Source: Choristoneura fumiferana (Eukaryota > Arthropoda > Insecta > Lepidoptera > Tortricidae). From it: DNA of 64,000 nt. Location: NCBI RefSeq assembly GCF_025370935.1, contig NC_133491.1:3064960-3128959 (forward strand), in the 5' to 3' direction. A model generated the notes under the pieces. That model was not told the DNA's origin and searched no databases. It was given only the letters and a program-made list of their open reading frames with translations. Made by a program: the position numbers and the translations under genes. Position 1 is the first letter of the stretch; every line of letters begins with the position of its first letter. Shown in pieces: positions 21,065 to 31,837 of the stretch.

Positions 21065-23010
21065 ATGGCTCCGAGTAAGGGTAAAAGAAGCAATGTTTGG
21101 TTTCACTACAACGAAGATGCGGACCAACTTCGAGCCAAGTGTAATTATTGCGGATTGTATTTGAGCATAAAAAGCGGTTCTTTAGGAAATTTAAGTAGAC
21201 ACATGAAGAACAAACACCCGACCATACCTTTATGTGTTCAAAGGCAACCGGCACAAGAATTATCGAACGAAGAGCATTTGCCAACTAGTGCGGCGACTGC
21301 GGCGGCTGCACCGTCAACGTCATCAGCTGTGCCTTCATCATCCACTATGAATTTGGCGTCAACTTCTACATCTACTTACGCGAGGCCGGGTCCTGGTACT
21401 ACTCTACCAATAAGTAACTATTTTCGAAAACCACCATCGACGCGTAAAGTCGAACAAATTGATAGACAGTTGGTCAAAATGGTGGTAAAGGGCCATCACG
21501 CTTTGCGTATAGTGGAAGAACCGGAGTTTAAAATATTTATTGAAATGGTATCACATTGCCCGGATACCAGTTGCCTACCAGGAAAACACTATCCAACACT
21601 TTGATTCCAAAAATCTACATGGAAGTGTTTCAGGATATCCAAAGGAAAATAGCAGATACACCCGCTGTTTGCCTCGGAACGGATGGTTGGACATCGACCA
21701 CAACAGAAAGCTATATAGCGGTTACGGCTCATTTTATAGACGAGCGTACCACCACGCTCTCTTCGGTGCTACTCGGGTGTATAAAATACAACGAGCGGCA
21801 CACAAGTGCAAATTTAATGTCTTTTCTAAAAGACATAATTCGCGATTGGCAAATATCTCATAAAATAGGTAGCATCGTGAGTGATAATGCCGCTAATATC
21901 ACGACTGCTATTAGGATGGGCGGTTGGCGACCCATAGGGTGCTTCGCGCACTCCTTAAATTTGATGGTTCAGCGGGCACTTACCGACATAAGCGAAGTGG
22001 TCGGTAAGGTAAAGGCCATTGTGGAATTTTTTAAAAGAAGTTCCAATGGGCTCCATAAACTATTGGAGGCACAAAATCAGATGGGCCTACCACCACTTAA
22101 ATTAAAGCAAGAATGCCCCACAAGATGGAATTCCTGCTACGACATGTTGGAGCGGGTGTTACGTCTACAGAATGCAGTCATTACAACACTAGCAGCAATT
22201 ATGCGACAAGATCTCTTGCTCCAGCCGCATCACTGGGCCATTATTGAGGCAGTTGTACCAATATTAAAACCCTTCTATGAAATAACAACAGAAGTGAGCG
22301 CTGACAAAATGGTGACCTTCTCGAAGGTTTTGGTGTTCGTGCAGCTAATGGAAAGAAATTTAGCTGCATTTACAGCGCAGCAGTACGAGGTCGATGAAAT
22401 CACAGTTTTCGTCGCAACATTAAAGGAACAATTGCGACTAAGATTTCACGATCTAGAGAAAAATGCATTATACGCAGACAGCACCATCCTAGATCCGCGC
22501 TTTAAAAAAAAGGGGTTTCGTACTGAAGACTCCTTTTTAAAAGCGAGTGAATTACTGAAACGGCGGATTTGTGAAGTCAAATTGCCACAGGTACAACAGG
22601 AAGAAAATATATCCGCCACAGCTGCACCAAGCCTTGGCTCTGCCACATTCACAACATCATCCACGGAACCGCAGAATGCCCAAGTCGCCAGCATCTGGGA
22701 TGAATTCGATAAAGAAATGGCCATGATTATCAGACCTGAAAACAATACTGCTGCGGCAATCCGCGAATATGACCATTATATGAGGGAGCCGTATTTACCC
22801 AGGAAGGACGATCCATTAAAATGGTGGCATAAAAAAAAGGAGATATATCCCAGGGTATATCAGTATATGCTAAAGCGGCTGGAAATGCAAGCTACTTCAG
22901 TATCTTGCGAAAGGGTTTTTTCCAGTGCGGGTCAGGTTTTAAACCAAAGACGGACTCTTCTAAAACCCGAAAAAGTTACACAAATGCTATTTTTACACAG
23001 CAACATGTAA
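21065..23010 (+). pseudogene. hAT transposase (BED finger), one frameshift
   Basis: ATG at 21065 starts a BED zinc finger (WFHYNEDADQLRAKCNYC ... HMKNKH) followed by a Ser/Thr/Ala-rich linker. Near 21550 the frame changes by one base. The second frame carries the catalytic region (GTDGWTS, VSDNAANI, CFAHSLN), the CPTRWNSCYDML motif, and the dimerisation block at the end (SVSCERVFSSAGQ ... TLLKPEKVTQMLFL), stopping at 23008. Total length, about 640 residues, is usual for ZBED1-like hAT transposases. Apart from the single frameshift no damage is seen. The element is young, and a sequencing error should be excluded. Confidence 0.88.
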
Positions 23011-23305
23011 ATAATATAAAAAACTAAAAAAAAAAAACAAAAAAAAAAAAAAAAAAAACAATAAAAAAATAGGAAATCAGCTAATCAATGTAAATATTTG
23101 ATTTTGAAATACGCCATTCTAATACTCCTTGATGAATAATAGAATGACAGTCCTAAGCCTGTAAGTAAAGTATGAAGGGAAATCAAATAACATGTAATTT
23201 TATACAGAAATAATTTAGTGACAAATCTATTTGCATGCATGATTATTTTGTTTTGTAATATTATTTTACCTGTCCACACGAACCTCGACTCTCCAATCTC
23301 GGAGC

Positions 23306-23430
23306 AGAGGCGCTACTACGAAACTCGTAAATCGAAGTTCGTATCGCACCGTCTCTTTCACTCGCGTATTAAATGACATAAGCGTCAGCGGGACGGAAAC
23401 ATACGAAGTTCAAGTTTTGCGCTTCGTGGT
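23306..23430. repeat. short palindromic repeat (CGAAGTTCG family)
   Basis: CTACTACGAAACTCG, CGAAGTTCGTATCG, ATTAAATGACATAAGCGTCAGCGGGACGG and CGAAGTTCAAG, ending CTTCGTGGTAGG: a short imperfect foldback. Relatives at 39345-39475, 43330-43435 and 61008-61100. Confidence 0.6.
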
Positions 23431-23704
23431 AGGTATAGGACCAAGCTCTCGGATTCATTCATTCGGTCAAAGGAGCATCGTTTCTTTCAGTGTACTAGTG
23501 AACTAAAAGAGCCAAAAGACCGAACTAGTACATTTGAGCGATTGTACTAGTTTGGAGCGATCCGCTCAGTGACCGAGCGCGCACAAGCCTATCAAACAAG
23601 TACCACAGACTGTAAAATTTAACAGCGCTACAACGTCAATAATAGGAAACAACAATAATTGACTGTCTTATCTGTAGCTAGCTACATATTAGTAATCTGT
23701 GCAG

Positions 23705-24007
23705 GAAAGGCAAGTCATAAAGACTAAGCCCCGACAGTCACAGTCTTCCATTCCCACAAAAAAAATACACTTGCCAGAAGATGTCAACAAAATTGGTTCT
23801 TTAGGTAATTTTTCTGCATTCACATTTGAAAATAATTTGACTGAAAAAAAAAAAATAACGACATTTACACCATTAGAACAATTTATAAGTAGATTTAATG
23901 AAAAAAGATTATATGAACAGCATGTCAATGAAGAAAATGTACCTGTGTCAACCCTTAATTGGACAGAGTTCGCTGTGGCGAACATACATTTAAAAAAAAT
24001 CTACTAG
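23705..24007 (+). CDS. exon-like frame downstream of the hAT element
   Basis: CTGTGCAG|GAAAGG starts an open frame of about 100 residues rich in Lys, Thr and Gln (VIKTKPRQSQS, FTPLEQFISRFNEKRLYEQ) ending at TAG 24005. It could be the last exon of the gene whose THAP exon lies at 19.7 kb, but the intron phases do not match directly. Not a family that I recognise. Confidence 0.35.
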   Translation, partial: ERQVIKTKPRQSQSSIPTKKIHLPEDVNKIGSLGNFSAFTFENNLTEKKKITTFTPLEQFISRFNEKRLYEQHVNEENVPVSTLNWTEFAVANIHLKKIY

Positions 24008-24283
24008 ACACATTTTTGTATTTATTTAATTAATTTTTGGCTTGAATAGTGGCTTTATACTGTTTATCTTGGTAGAAAATTATATCATTACTGTGGCAAC
24101 ACTGATTTGTCAGTAGTGCATGCAAAATGGCGGCGAGACGGCAACCGCGAAATATTATCAAGGTATCTGGCATTACATTGATAAAAATGACAATATATAT
24201 TACCAATGAGGTATTGAATCGATGTAAATAGTTTTTAGTTTATATTTTGTTTTAATTGAGTGACAGTGATACTTCAAATATGA

Positions 24284-24415
24284 TGTTCGAGGTACCGAAC
24301 ACCGCCATATTCACAATGAAGTAGTAAGTATTGGGCATGTTCGGTGTGGCGAACACCGCCAGCTACGCAGTGAATAAGTGTCATGCTTGCATGTTCGGTG
24401 TGGTGAACATAGCCA
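24284..24415. repeat. three tandem 54-55-bp units with GTTCGGTGTGGCGAACACCG
   Basis: The 23-bp core (GTTCG, six bases, CGAAC, then ACCGCCA) starts at 24284, 24339 and 24393. Each core is itself a small hairpin. A fourth relative, TTCGCTGTGGCGAACA, lies at 23968. Confidence 0.6.
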
Positions 24416-24507
24416 ACTTACCAATGGATTGGTTTTCTTTTTGTAAACACTCTAAGAATTGGAATTTGCGGTTGCATATAATAGATTGCATTGTATTTAT
24501 TACTAGT

Positions 24508-24609
24508 GATGGGCAAGTTACCGAAAGTTTCCTCGTTTTGTATGGGGAATATTACCAAATGGAAACATTCCCCATACAAAAGGCGGAAACTTTCGAAAAC
24601 GTGCCCATC
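24508..24609. mobile_element. 102-bp foldback MITE
   Basis: Arms 24508-24550 and 24567-24609 (GATGGGCA ... GTATGGGGAAT and its reverse complement) match at 38 of 43 positions around a 16-base loop. The target duplication is not clear. Confidence 0.7.
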
Positions 24610-24699
24610 ATCATTTCTCACTCACACCGCTAAATTTGCCTGTTTTATACTGTTGATTGCTTTTTTTCCTTTTTATTATGCTTGGTTTTTTTGCACCCT

Positions 24700-27256
24700 C
24701 ACCCTCATACCTGGACGCAATGACAAAATTTTGGCACTTGTGCCACTAAGGAGTGCTTCTTCAGACGGAGGCGAGAACTCTGAAAGTGACAAAGATGAAC
24801 TGCAGTCATCTGACTCCGGTAGTTCATCTCCAGCACCATCAATTAGTTCATCCCTTATGAATTTAAGCATAGACAGCTTACATGACGACGCAGGAGTTAA
24901 TCTTTGTGATAATGACAAAATAACTAACAAATTTTGCAATCACCCTCTTGATAATATTACATCAGCAGGTGGGATTGAGAGTGAAAAAAATGCTGTCAAT
25001 GAAAATGTTAGTCTGATACAAGAAAAACCTCCAAATATAATGGACGAAACTATGGAAAGTTCGGAACAAGCGCAAAGGTTTGACTACACAAATCATGACA
25101 ATACATTTCCGTTATCTCCTATTATTGCAGAGGTGTATCCAAATAATGCTAAAGATCCAGATTATTTGATGATCCCATCTATATCTTCGCTGCCTTCTTT
25201 GCCTTCAGTTGGGCCTTCAACACCGGAAACAGCTTTTGTCCCAAAACCAAGAAGACTTAATCGTCAACTATCTTCCTCTAAACAGTCTGAACATACTGAT
25301 ACTGAAAATTTGAATTCTCCGAATCAAATGAACGCTCGCCGTAAAATACCCGCAAAAAAATCATTGCCATCTTCAAATTCATCACCATCTTTACGTTCTG
25401 GTTCATCAAGGCTTATTCTTCAAGCAAAGCGTAAGACAAGATCAAAGAGCCAAAAACCTGTTACTGCCAAAAAAGTAAAGAAAAGTAAAAAAATGGCGTT
25501 GGACTATTCGTGGAAAAAGACTGTTTTCAATCATAAAGCAGAATTAGAAAAATGTGACGAAGACTACGAAAATATTGCTGAAATTGATACGGCACTGGAT
25601 CTGTTCTCACTTTTCTTTTCAGCGGATATTTTATCGGATGTAGTAGAACAAACGAACGTGTACTCCCTGTATAAACTCGGAAGATCCATCAATTTAACAG
25701 AAGACGAACTACGTGTAGTGTGAGCTGCGCCTCACACACACTCTCCCATTATGTGTCATATAAATAGTCTTAAGGTTTTACAATAAAGGCAGTATTTACT
25801 CAGAACTCCGACTTATCACTTGTCTCCCATCGCCCCACATTATATACGAGACTTTCTGGCTATTCTCATAATTATGGGAATAGTTCAAATGCCATCATAC
25901 ACCGATTACTGGAGCAAAAAGTTACGATTTAGTATGGTTGCAGACGTCATGACATTAAAGCGATTCCAAAAAATTAGACGACACATTCACTTTGCCGACA
26001 ATACCGTGGATACTTCCGACAGGTACGTACTCGTATTTATTTCTAGATACACAAACCTTTATTTCAGTACTTATATTTTATTTACTCCAATTTCATTTTC
26101 CATATTTATTGGATTTCATTTCAGGTACCACAAAATGCGGCCTTTTTGGAAAAAATACGCAAAAACTGTTTAGCGTAAGAACGTGAAACTAAGTTCAGCA
26201 TTGACGAGATAAGAGAGAGACCCTATAAGGGAAAAAAAGCAGGAAACCGTCGACAATACATGAAGGATAAACCTACCAAGTGGGGTTTTAAAAATTATGT
26301 TCGAGCTGGAGTTTCAGGCATGATTTATGATTTCATTCTTTACGGAGCTGAAGACACGTTTCGAGGTTATACATTTACAGAAAAGGAAGCTTCTGTTGGA
26401 TATGGAGCACAAATCGTGCTTGCTTTATGTAAAAGTATAAAGAAAAAACCAGCCACCGTGTACTGCGATAATTTTTTTCATCGCCGGAATTAATGTTTAT
26501 CCTGCGACATGATTATGGAATCTTTGGATTAGGGACAATCAGAAGTAATAGGCTAAGGGGTGCTGAAAAACTGTTACCAGGCGATAAAGATATGAAAAAG
26601 AAACCTCGAGGAAATTATGCACAGGTAGTATCAGATCAAAAGCTTGCTATTGTCAAATGGTACGATAATAAGGCAGTGACATTTATTAGTTCTTACGTGG
26701 GCACTGAACCAGTTGAAAAGACTGAACGTTATTGCAAAAATGCAAGGGCAAAAGTTGCTGTCGTTGTCCCAAAGTGGTCAAAGAGTATAACAAGCACATG
26801 GGCGGAGTGGATTTAGCCGACATGCTAATAGCATTATATAAAACTCTGTTCAAGTGTCGCAGATGGTACATGGCTATATTTGTGCAAATGATTGACATCT
26901 GTATAAATAACGCGTGGCTGCTAGGACGTCATAAAAAGGCTTCTGCAGGAGCAGTCGCTCTGAAAAATTTCCGTCTCGACGTTTATCATGGGTTGTTGCA
27001 AGCTAACAGATCGGCAAAAAGAGACAAAATTCAATGCAACGAAGTCAAAAATCCATCTAAACCAAGACCTGTGGACTCTGTGCGCTATGACGAATTTGGC
27101 CACTTTCCTTCAACAAAAACTTGAGGGACGATGCTGCCTGTGCAAAAAAACACTACGGTTTATTGCATTAAATGTGATTTCCGTATGTGTTTTGTACCCG
27201 GAAAGAATCCCAGAAACTGTTTCTTGGCGTTCCATACCCATAAAATATAAATAATG
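24700..27256 (+). pseudogene. piggyBac-type transposase pseudogene
   Basis: A long Ser/Asp-rich N-terminus with a basic tract (about 24710-25500) leads into the piggyBac domain at ALDLFSLFFSADILSDVVEQTN. The chain is broken by a 131-bp insertion (25714-25844), resumes as FLAILIIMGIVQMPSYTDYW, has a 102-bp intron at 26023-26124, and then passes at least three frame changes and a stop (near 26174, 26492, 26790). All three catalytic aspartates remain legible: FSIDEI (26205), YCDNFF (26465) and VKWYDN (26655). MGGVDLADM follows at 26800. A final Cys-rich zinc region (C-C-x-x-C ... YCIKCDFRMCF) can be read at 27130-27230 in a shifted frame. Not functional as it stands. No TTAA-flanked terminal repeats were recognised. 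Confidence 0.8.
25714..25844 (+). mobile_element. 131-bp LTR-like insert in the piggyBac gene
   Basis: TGTAGTGTGAGCTGC ... CACATTATA, with TATAAATAG and AATAAAGG about 25 bp apart in the middle, which looks like a tiny solo LTR. It is flanked by TACG on both sides (25710-25713 and 25845-25848), and leaving it out restores the reading phase at ELR|DFL. Confidence 0.6.
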
Positions 27257-27259
27257 TTA

Positions 27260-28235
27260 TTTTGTTAATTTCCCAGAATAAATTTTACATACTTCTCTAA
27301 CTTTGTGTAGTAAATAATTTCACCCTTCTTATTTCTGATTCGCTGGCAGTGTCCGGTACACCGAACATGAGTTTCCTGAAAAACTGAAAGCTCAAGATTT
27401 TTTTCATTATTTTTTCGGGGCTCCTTATGACCCACAAAAACAGTATTCAACAATTAAAAACAGTTTTTTTATGTATCTATCCCTGACAAATCAAGGGCTA
27501 AAACCCTTACTTTTATACCCGGAGCCTCTATAAGATGATTTGATAGGTCTCCAAATATTTGATTTTGCACTGTAAAAGTAGCATTGGTGTCGACTCGAAA
27601 AATGAATCATTGTGTGCTTAAAAGTTCCCCAGCAATGAAAGTAGATAATGTAATACAGTGCACATTTTTAAACGATATTTAACTTTTGAAAATTATAATG
27701 ACGACCGGATGGCCAAGAGTAGAAGCTTTGCTTAGTTTGGGACTAGGTCAATTGGTGTCAAGTGGTGTCAAGTGAACTCAAGTGTCCCATGCTATTTATT
27801 TATATTTATAATATTAAGTAGTATTTATTTTTAACCGCCTTCAAATATATTCAGGTGTGTATGCACTAGTTATTTTATGAAACTGCTAGTTTATTATCAC
27901 GTTGGTTTGCCATGAGCATCACCGGTGGAATCAGTAAATTTGTATGGGGCATGGGAGCAATACTGTAGGTTTAGTATGGTGAGCAGTCATTGTATTCTTA
28001 TGTCAATAAAAAAGTATGAAGTGATTATAGCTTTTAATTAGTTAGTTGTCCAGGTGGAATCTTGAAAGCTTAATTTGACCCACTTCCAGTGGTCGGATAG
28101 ACTTGAAATTTAACATGCGTATCTAAATCTGGTGACAATATATTATCAATCAAATTCTGGCAGTGACGTAACGTGGCGTGAAAAGAGATTGCCAGCCTCG
28201 TATCCCTGTATCCACTTGGCCGGTAATTCCTAATT
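27260..28235 (+). other. spacer with one SINE-like repeat
   Basis: No coding sequence is seen. 27715-27840 is a copy of the TTGGGACTAGGTCAATTGG repeat in which GGTGTCAAGT is repeated. 27350-27450 is low complexity. Confidence 0.5.
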
Positions 28236-28990
28236 TCCCGGCCTCTGCAATAATATAGTATTTTTTGTTGTTAGCTAACTTAAAGGAAGCATTGACTGAG
28301 GGAAAATTTAGGCTGGCGCAAGTAGATGACGCATCTTACTCAGAAGCGGAAACAGACAAAAGAAGGATTACCAAAAACAAAAAGTATCGAGATGATTCAT
28401 TATATCCACCTCTATCGCTCCCTATGTAACCAATTAATGAGGAATATTTGGTACCGAAGGGGTTGATATTAATAAACTAGAACTTATGACGTTACATTAC
28501 AGCACTAAAAAAATGATTTTTTTTCAGTTTTTTTTTATTATTTAGATAGAATTAAGTCTGAAAGCAGTGCGGAAGACCAGACACTAAATGACATCAGTAA
28601 AGATGAAGACAGTGACATGGAAAATAAGATACGATCTGTAAATAGCACAAACGATGGCGTCATTCAGGGTAAAAAAAGTTAGTCAGTTAAAATAACATAA
28701 GTACAGGTAAGACTTGTATATTTTAGGGTACCGTTATTTTATTGGAATTGTTCACCATTATTATATTGAAATTTTGATTTTAGTTATTTTAAACGTGAAT
28801 TTCAACATTGTAATGTTATTTTCAGCCGCAGTAAAGGATAATTTCCTAAACTGATGAAAATTTCCCGGCCTCTGTAATAACGTACTACTTTTGGTTGTTA
28901 GCTAACTTGAAGGAAGAATTGGCTGTGGAAAAATCTAGGCAGGTGACGTCATCTTACTCAGAAGCGGAAAGAGACAAAAGGAAGATTATT
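28236..28990 (+). pseudogene. duplicated exon pair, possibly DUF4806-like
   Basis: Two related blocks, 28236-28435 and 28858-28990, share TTTCCCGGCCTCTG, a TTGTTAGCTAACTT acceptor and an exon (NLKEALTEGK...YSEAETDKRR versus NLKEELAVEK...YSEAERDKRK). Between them, 28545-28670 is a third exon-like segment (TTTAG acceptor, acidic SESSAEDQTLNDISKDEDSDMEN, donor-like GTAAAA). The -YSEAE-DKRR- pattern recalls exon 2 of DUF4806-type genes, but this is weak. The second block is cut off by a SINE starting at 28991. Confidence 0.4.
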
Positions 28991-29115
28991 AAGTATGTAT
29001 TTATCTATATAAGTATGTTTATCCGTTGCCTAGTACACATATTACAAGCTTTCCTTAGTTTGGGACTAGGTCAATTGGTGTCAAGTGTCCCATGATATTT
29101 ATTTATTTATTACGA
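28991..29115 (+). repeat. SINE-like repeat (TTGGGACTAGGTCAATTGG family)
   Basis: AAGTATGTATTTATCTATATAAG, TATCCGTTGCCTAGTAC, TTTGGGACTAGGTCAATTGG and a TTTATTTATT tail. It follows the exon of the preceding block without a gap. Confidence 0.65.
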
Positions 29116-29378
29116 GAACGGGCTACTTACTTCTGAGACATACCTGATAAAAGACACCGAAAACTATCTACCCATATACGGGGATTCTGGCATATATGAT
29201 AAAACGCGGCGAGCGTATGCGACGAGAATGGCGCAGTGTTTGTGAAGTTCCCGCGTTCCTTTTCCATCGCGGAACGTATTATATTCCCCTCTGGTCACGC
29301 GATACGCATGGTCATGGAAGCAGCCGAAGGTTGCTATGTTTACTTTGAAGATCATAGATAATTTCCGGAAGATACAAT

Positions 29379-30269
29379 CTGGCCACAGACAATTTAGCAG
29401 CAAGAGGAAGTGTCCCAGCAGAATGTCGGAATTTGATTCCATTTGTTTAGTTAATGGATAAACTTTTGGGTAGCTTTAATACGTCTAGTTTTACGGTGCT
29501 TAATGGGAAGAAGTACAGAGCAGCTGTAAAGAGTGGCACCACGAGTTATGGCAAAAGAGGAATTAAAAATGTTAAAAACTGTTATATTTATGGTTATAAG
29601 AAATAATAGTCGTAAAATTTAACGATATACATGTACCGTCTATAAATAATTTGATTAAAACAATTGAAGGTTTTAAATAAATTTGTAAACTTTTGCACCA
29701 ACAATATTCAATTGATGCACTGCTTGCTTACACGTACATAATCAAGACCAACTTGTTTTTTTTCGAGAGTATTAGAAGTTTAGGTGCATTGGGTTGGAGC
29801 CTTGGATGGGAGCATTTAAACACTTGCTAAATAATTTTAGCAGCAATCAATCTATTAATTCGAATTATGAAAAGGATATAAACGATTGCTTACAGTCACT
29901 GTCTTTCTTCATAAAAAATAAAGAGAAAGTCGCCTCCTCGCAGACTCAAAACTGTTATTGATCAGCCTTTAGAAATAATGCAAAACGTAGTAAGTATTTC
30001 GAAACCAGGATCTGAGCAAAGAATTCATATGTCTGCGGGTAATCATTGTCAAAATGTCTGCAGAAAGTGCTCAAAGGTTGCAAAAGTTCCATAAATGTAC
30101 TAAAAGTCAATTCAGATAGAGATGTGTACAAACATATCAGAGCCAAAGAATATACCAAAAACATAAAGTAGCTTTGCTATCCGTCTGAAAGCTTAGTAGC
30201 TTAGTTTCATAAAATACAAGACAGCAACGTCAGCGTCTTCGAACTACATAGTTAGCAGCAGCATAGTTA
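29379..30269 (+). pseudogene. P-element-like transposase fragment, copy 2
   Basis: Near-identical to 18232-19126, with small indels: for example 14 bases absent around the LGARN segment and an added GATTAAAACA near 29653. Reading frames are more broken than in copy 1. It ends at AGCATAGTTA, exactly where copy 1 ends, so the boundary is probably that of the duplicated or transposed unit. Confidence 0.55.
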
Positions 30270-30296
30270 CAACAAGGCAATATCTAGAAGAACGCA

Positions 30297-30405
30297 TTAA
30301 TCCTTGGCAGAGATCCCTGGAGGGATAAGTCCGCCTTTGTACTTAACACAACTTTTATTTATGTAACCTTTTTGTACAATAAAGAGTATAAACAAACAAA
30401 CAAAC
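30297..30405 (+). repeat. LINE-like 3' end (TTGGCAGAGATCCC ... ACAATAAAGAG)
   Basis: TTGGCAGAGATCCCTGGAGG, GTCCGCCTTTGTAC, TTTTTGTACAATAAAGAG, then (CAAA)n. Relatives at 45.7, 48.8, 57.7 and 60.3 kb. The poly-A signal plus a simple-repeat tail fits a LINE 3' end. Confidence 0.6.
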
Positions 30406-30454
30406 AAACAATCCTGGAAATGAGTGTCCTGCCCTTTGAAATGGTGGCAGGCGC

Positions 30455-30623
30455 GGGCAATTCTATACTCGGAACTCTCAAACTTTCAGTGACCTCTACC
30501 TCGGTACCATCTGAAAGGACTTTTTCAAAATCGGGCCAAATATTGAGTGAGAGGCGCAGTTCTATACAACCAGAACGAATGGAGATTTTATTTTTAAATA
30601 TGAACCAGAGATTACTGCCATAA
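30455..30623 (+). pseudogene. hAT transposase C-terminal fragment
   Basis: TSTSVPSERTFSKSGQILSE followed by IQPERMEILFLNMN and a TAA is the hAT dimerisation end. It starts directly after the LINE-like tail. No core is present. Confidence 0.7.
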
Positions 30624-31396
30624 TTTTCATGTTTCATGTTTCGGTGAAACGAAATTCGATAATTAGTTTGTCGAAATTTCAGGGGCACGCCTGTCCAAGA
30701 CCGTCGCACGTGTAAATAGATCGTCTAATTAATATAGAGGTACTTTAAGATAATCCCTTGTATTACGAGTATTATTTAATATTATTAAATCAAAATCTGT
30801 TAAAACATCGAAAACTGTGCATTTGTTGGTCCGACTGACGAATCATGTGTTATATGTTGCGAAATAAAAATGTTGAAATTTCTAAATTTTGTGGCTCGTC
30901 CGGAATTACCCTTCGCTAGATTTTTCAGCATAATTAGCAAATTTCTCTGAAATTGTTGTCAGAACTGACTGGATTGCTATCAAATTACTTATCTATTTTA
31001 ATTCCCCCTGAACGGTTACAGAACGTGAGACAATATGAGTTGGCCACATTCGCATTCAGAGACTACATTATGAATACTAGTTGCATTCACTTTGGATATG
31101 TATAAACGGAATAACTAATTGTTTTCGAGAAACTTAGATTTCCTTTGCTTTCGTTTTGATTTAAAATTTAGCTACAGTCCACTTTATTTCATATTTTTAT
31201 CGCCCCAAAACAAAAGGTGTACTCAGTGCCTTATTGGGCTCTGTGAGGAAATTCAAAACGATTACCAAACAATACTAAACGGTTAGAAAAAAAAACCGTT
31301 TTCTCGCCACAAATCGCGACAAGCCAAGTAAGACCTAATATCAAAGAAATCGTTGTTACTTTCAAAGATGTAGTCGGAGGAGCGGAAAAAGTTGAT

Positions 31397-31645
31397 GTGA
31401 CGCTACAAGAGTGGAGAATTTTACCTTTTCAACCATGGCAAAAAAAAAACAAAACAGCTGACGAGTTTTGGGGAGAAGTATTAACTTATAAAAATGCTTG
31501 TGGAGAGCCGGCTTTTTTTAATTTAACCAAACTTGCCACGGCCATTTTGAGTTTGCCATTTGCTAATGCTGCTGTAGAACGGGCGTTTTCGGTGATGAAT
31601 ATTGTCAAAAATAAACTGCGTAATACCAACCGAAAAAAATTATAA
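31397..31645 (+). pseudogene. hAT transposase C-terminal fragment, another family
   Basis: An open frame of about 80 residues with LSLPFANAAVERAFSVMN and IVKNKLRN, the typical end of a different hAT group from those at 4.5, 22.9 and 30.5 kb. The upstream part (31200-31396) is decayed; 30630-31200 holds nothing recognisable. Confidence 0.65.
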
Positions 31646-31837
31646 ATTTCGAAAATTTGTATCAACACTGTCAACTAACAGAAGATGTAGGTACTTAATA
31701 TTTTTAGTAAAATTTAAATAAAGGAATAAAAATAACGGTCATTTTAATTATATACTAGATGAAAACCCGGCTTCGCTCGGGTAAAATGTAGACTCATAAT
31801 AATATGTTTGAAAAAAATTTTTTGCCAGTGTAAAGAC

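Larger units (their letters stand above)
20300..23591 (+). mobile_element. complete hAT DNA transposon (3292 bp) with 8-bp target duplication
   Basis: Terminal inverted repeats TAGGCTTGTG...CACAAGCCTA are perfect over 10 bp and flanked on both sides by TCAAACAA (20292-20299 and 23592-23599), the 8-bp duplication expected of hAT. Subterminal regions share short motifs such as TGACCGAGCG and GTACTAG in both orientations. A palindromic MITE-like repeat sits inside its 3' part (23306-23430). One transposase gene lies in the middle. Confidence 0.92.

Noticed and set aside
21065..21604. separate short BED-finger protein
   Set aside because: The stop is caused by a one-base frame change; the conserved hAT motifs continue directly in the next frame.
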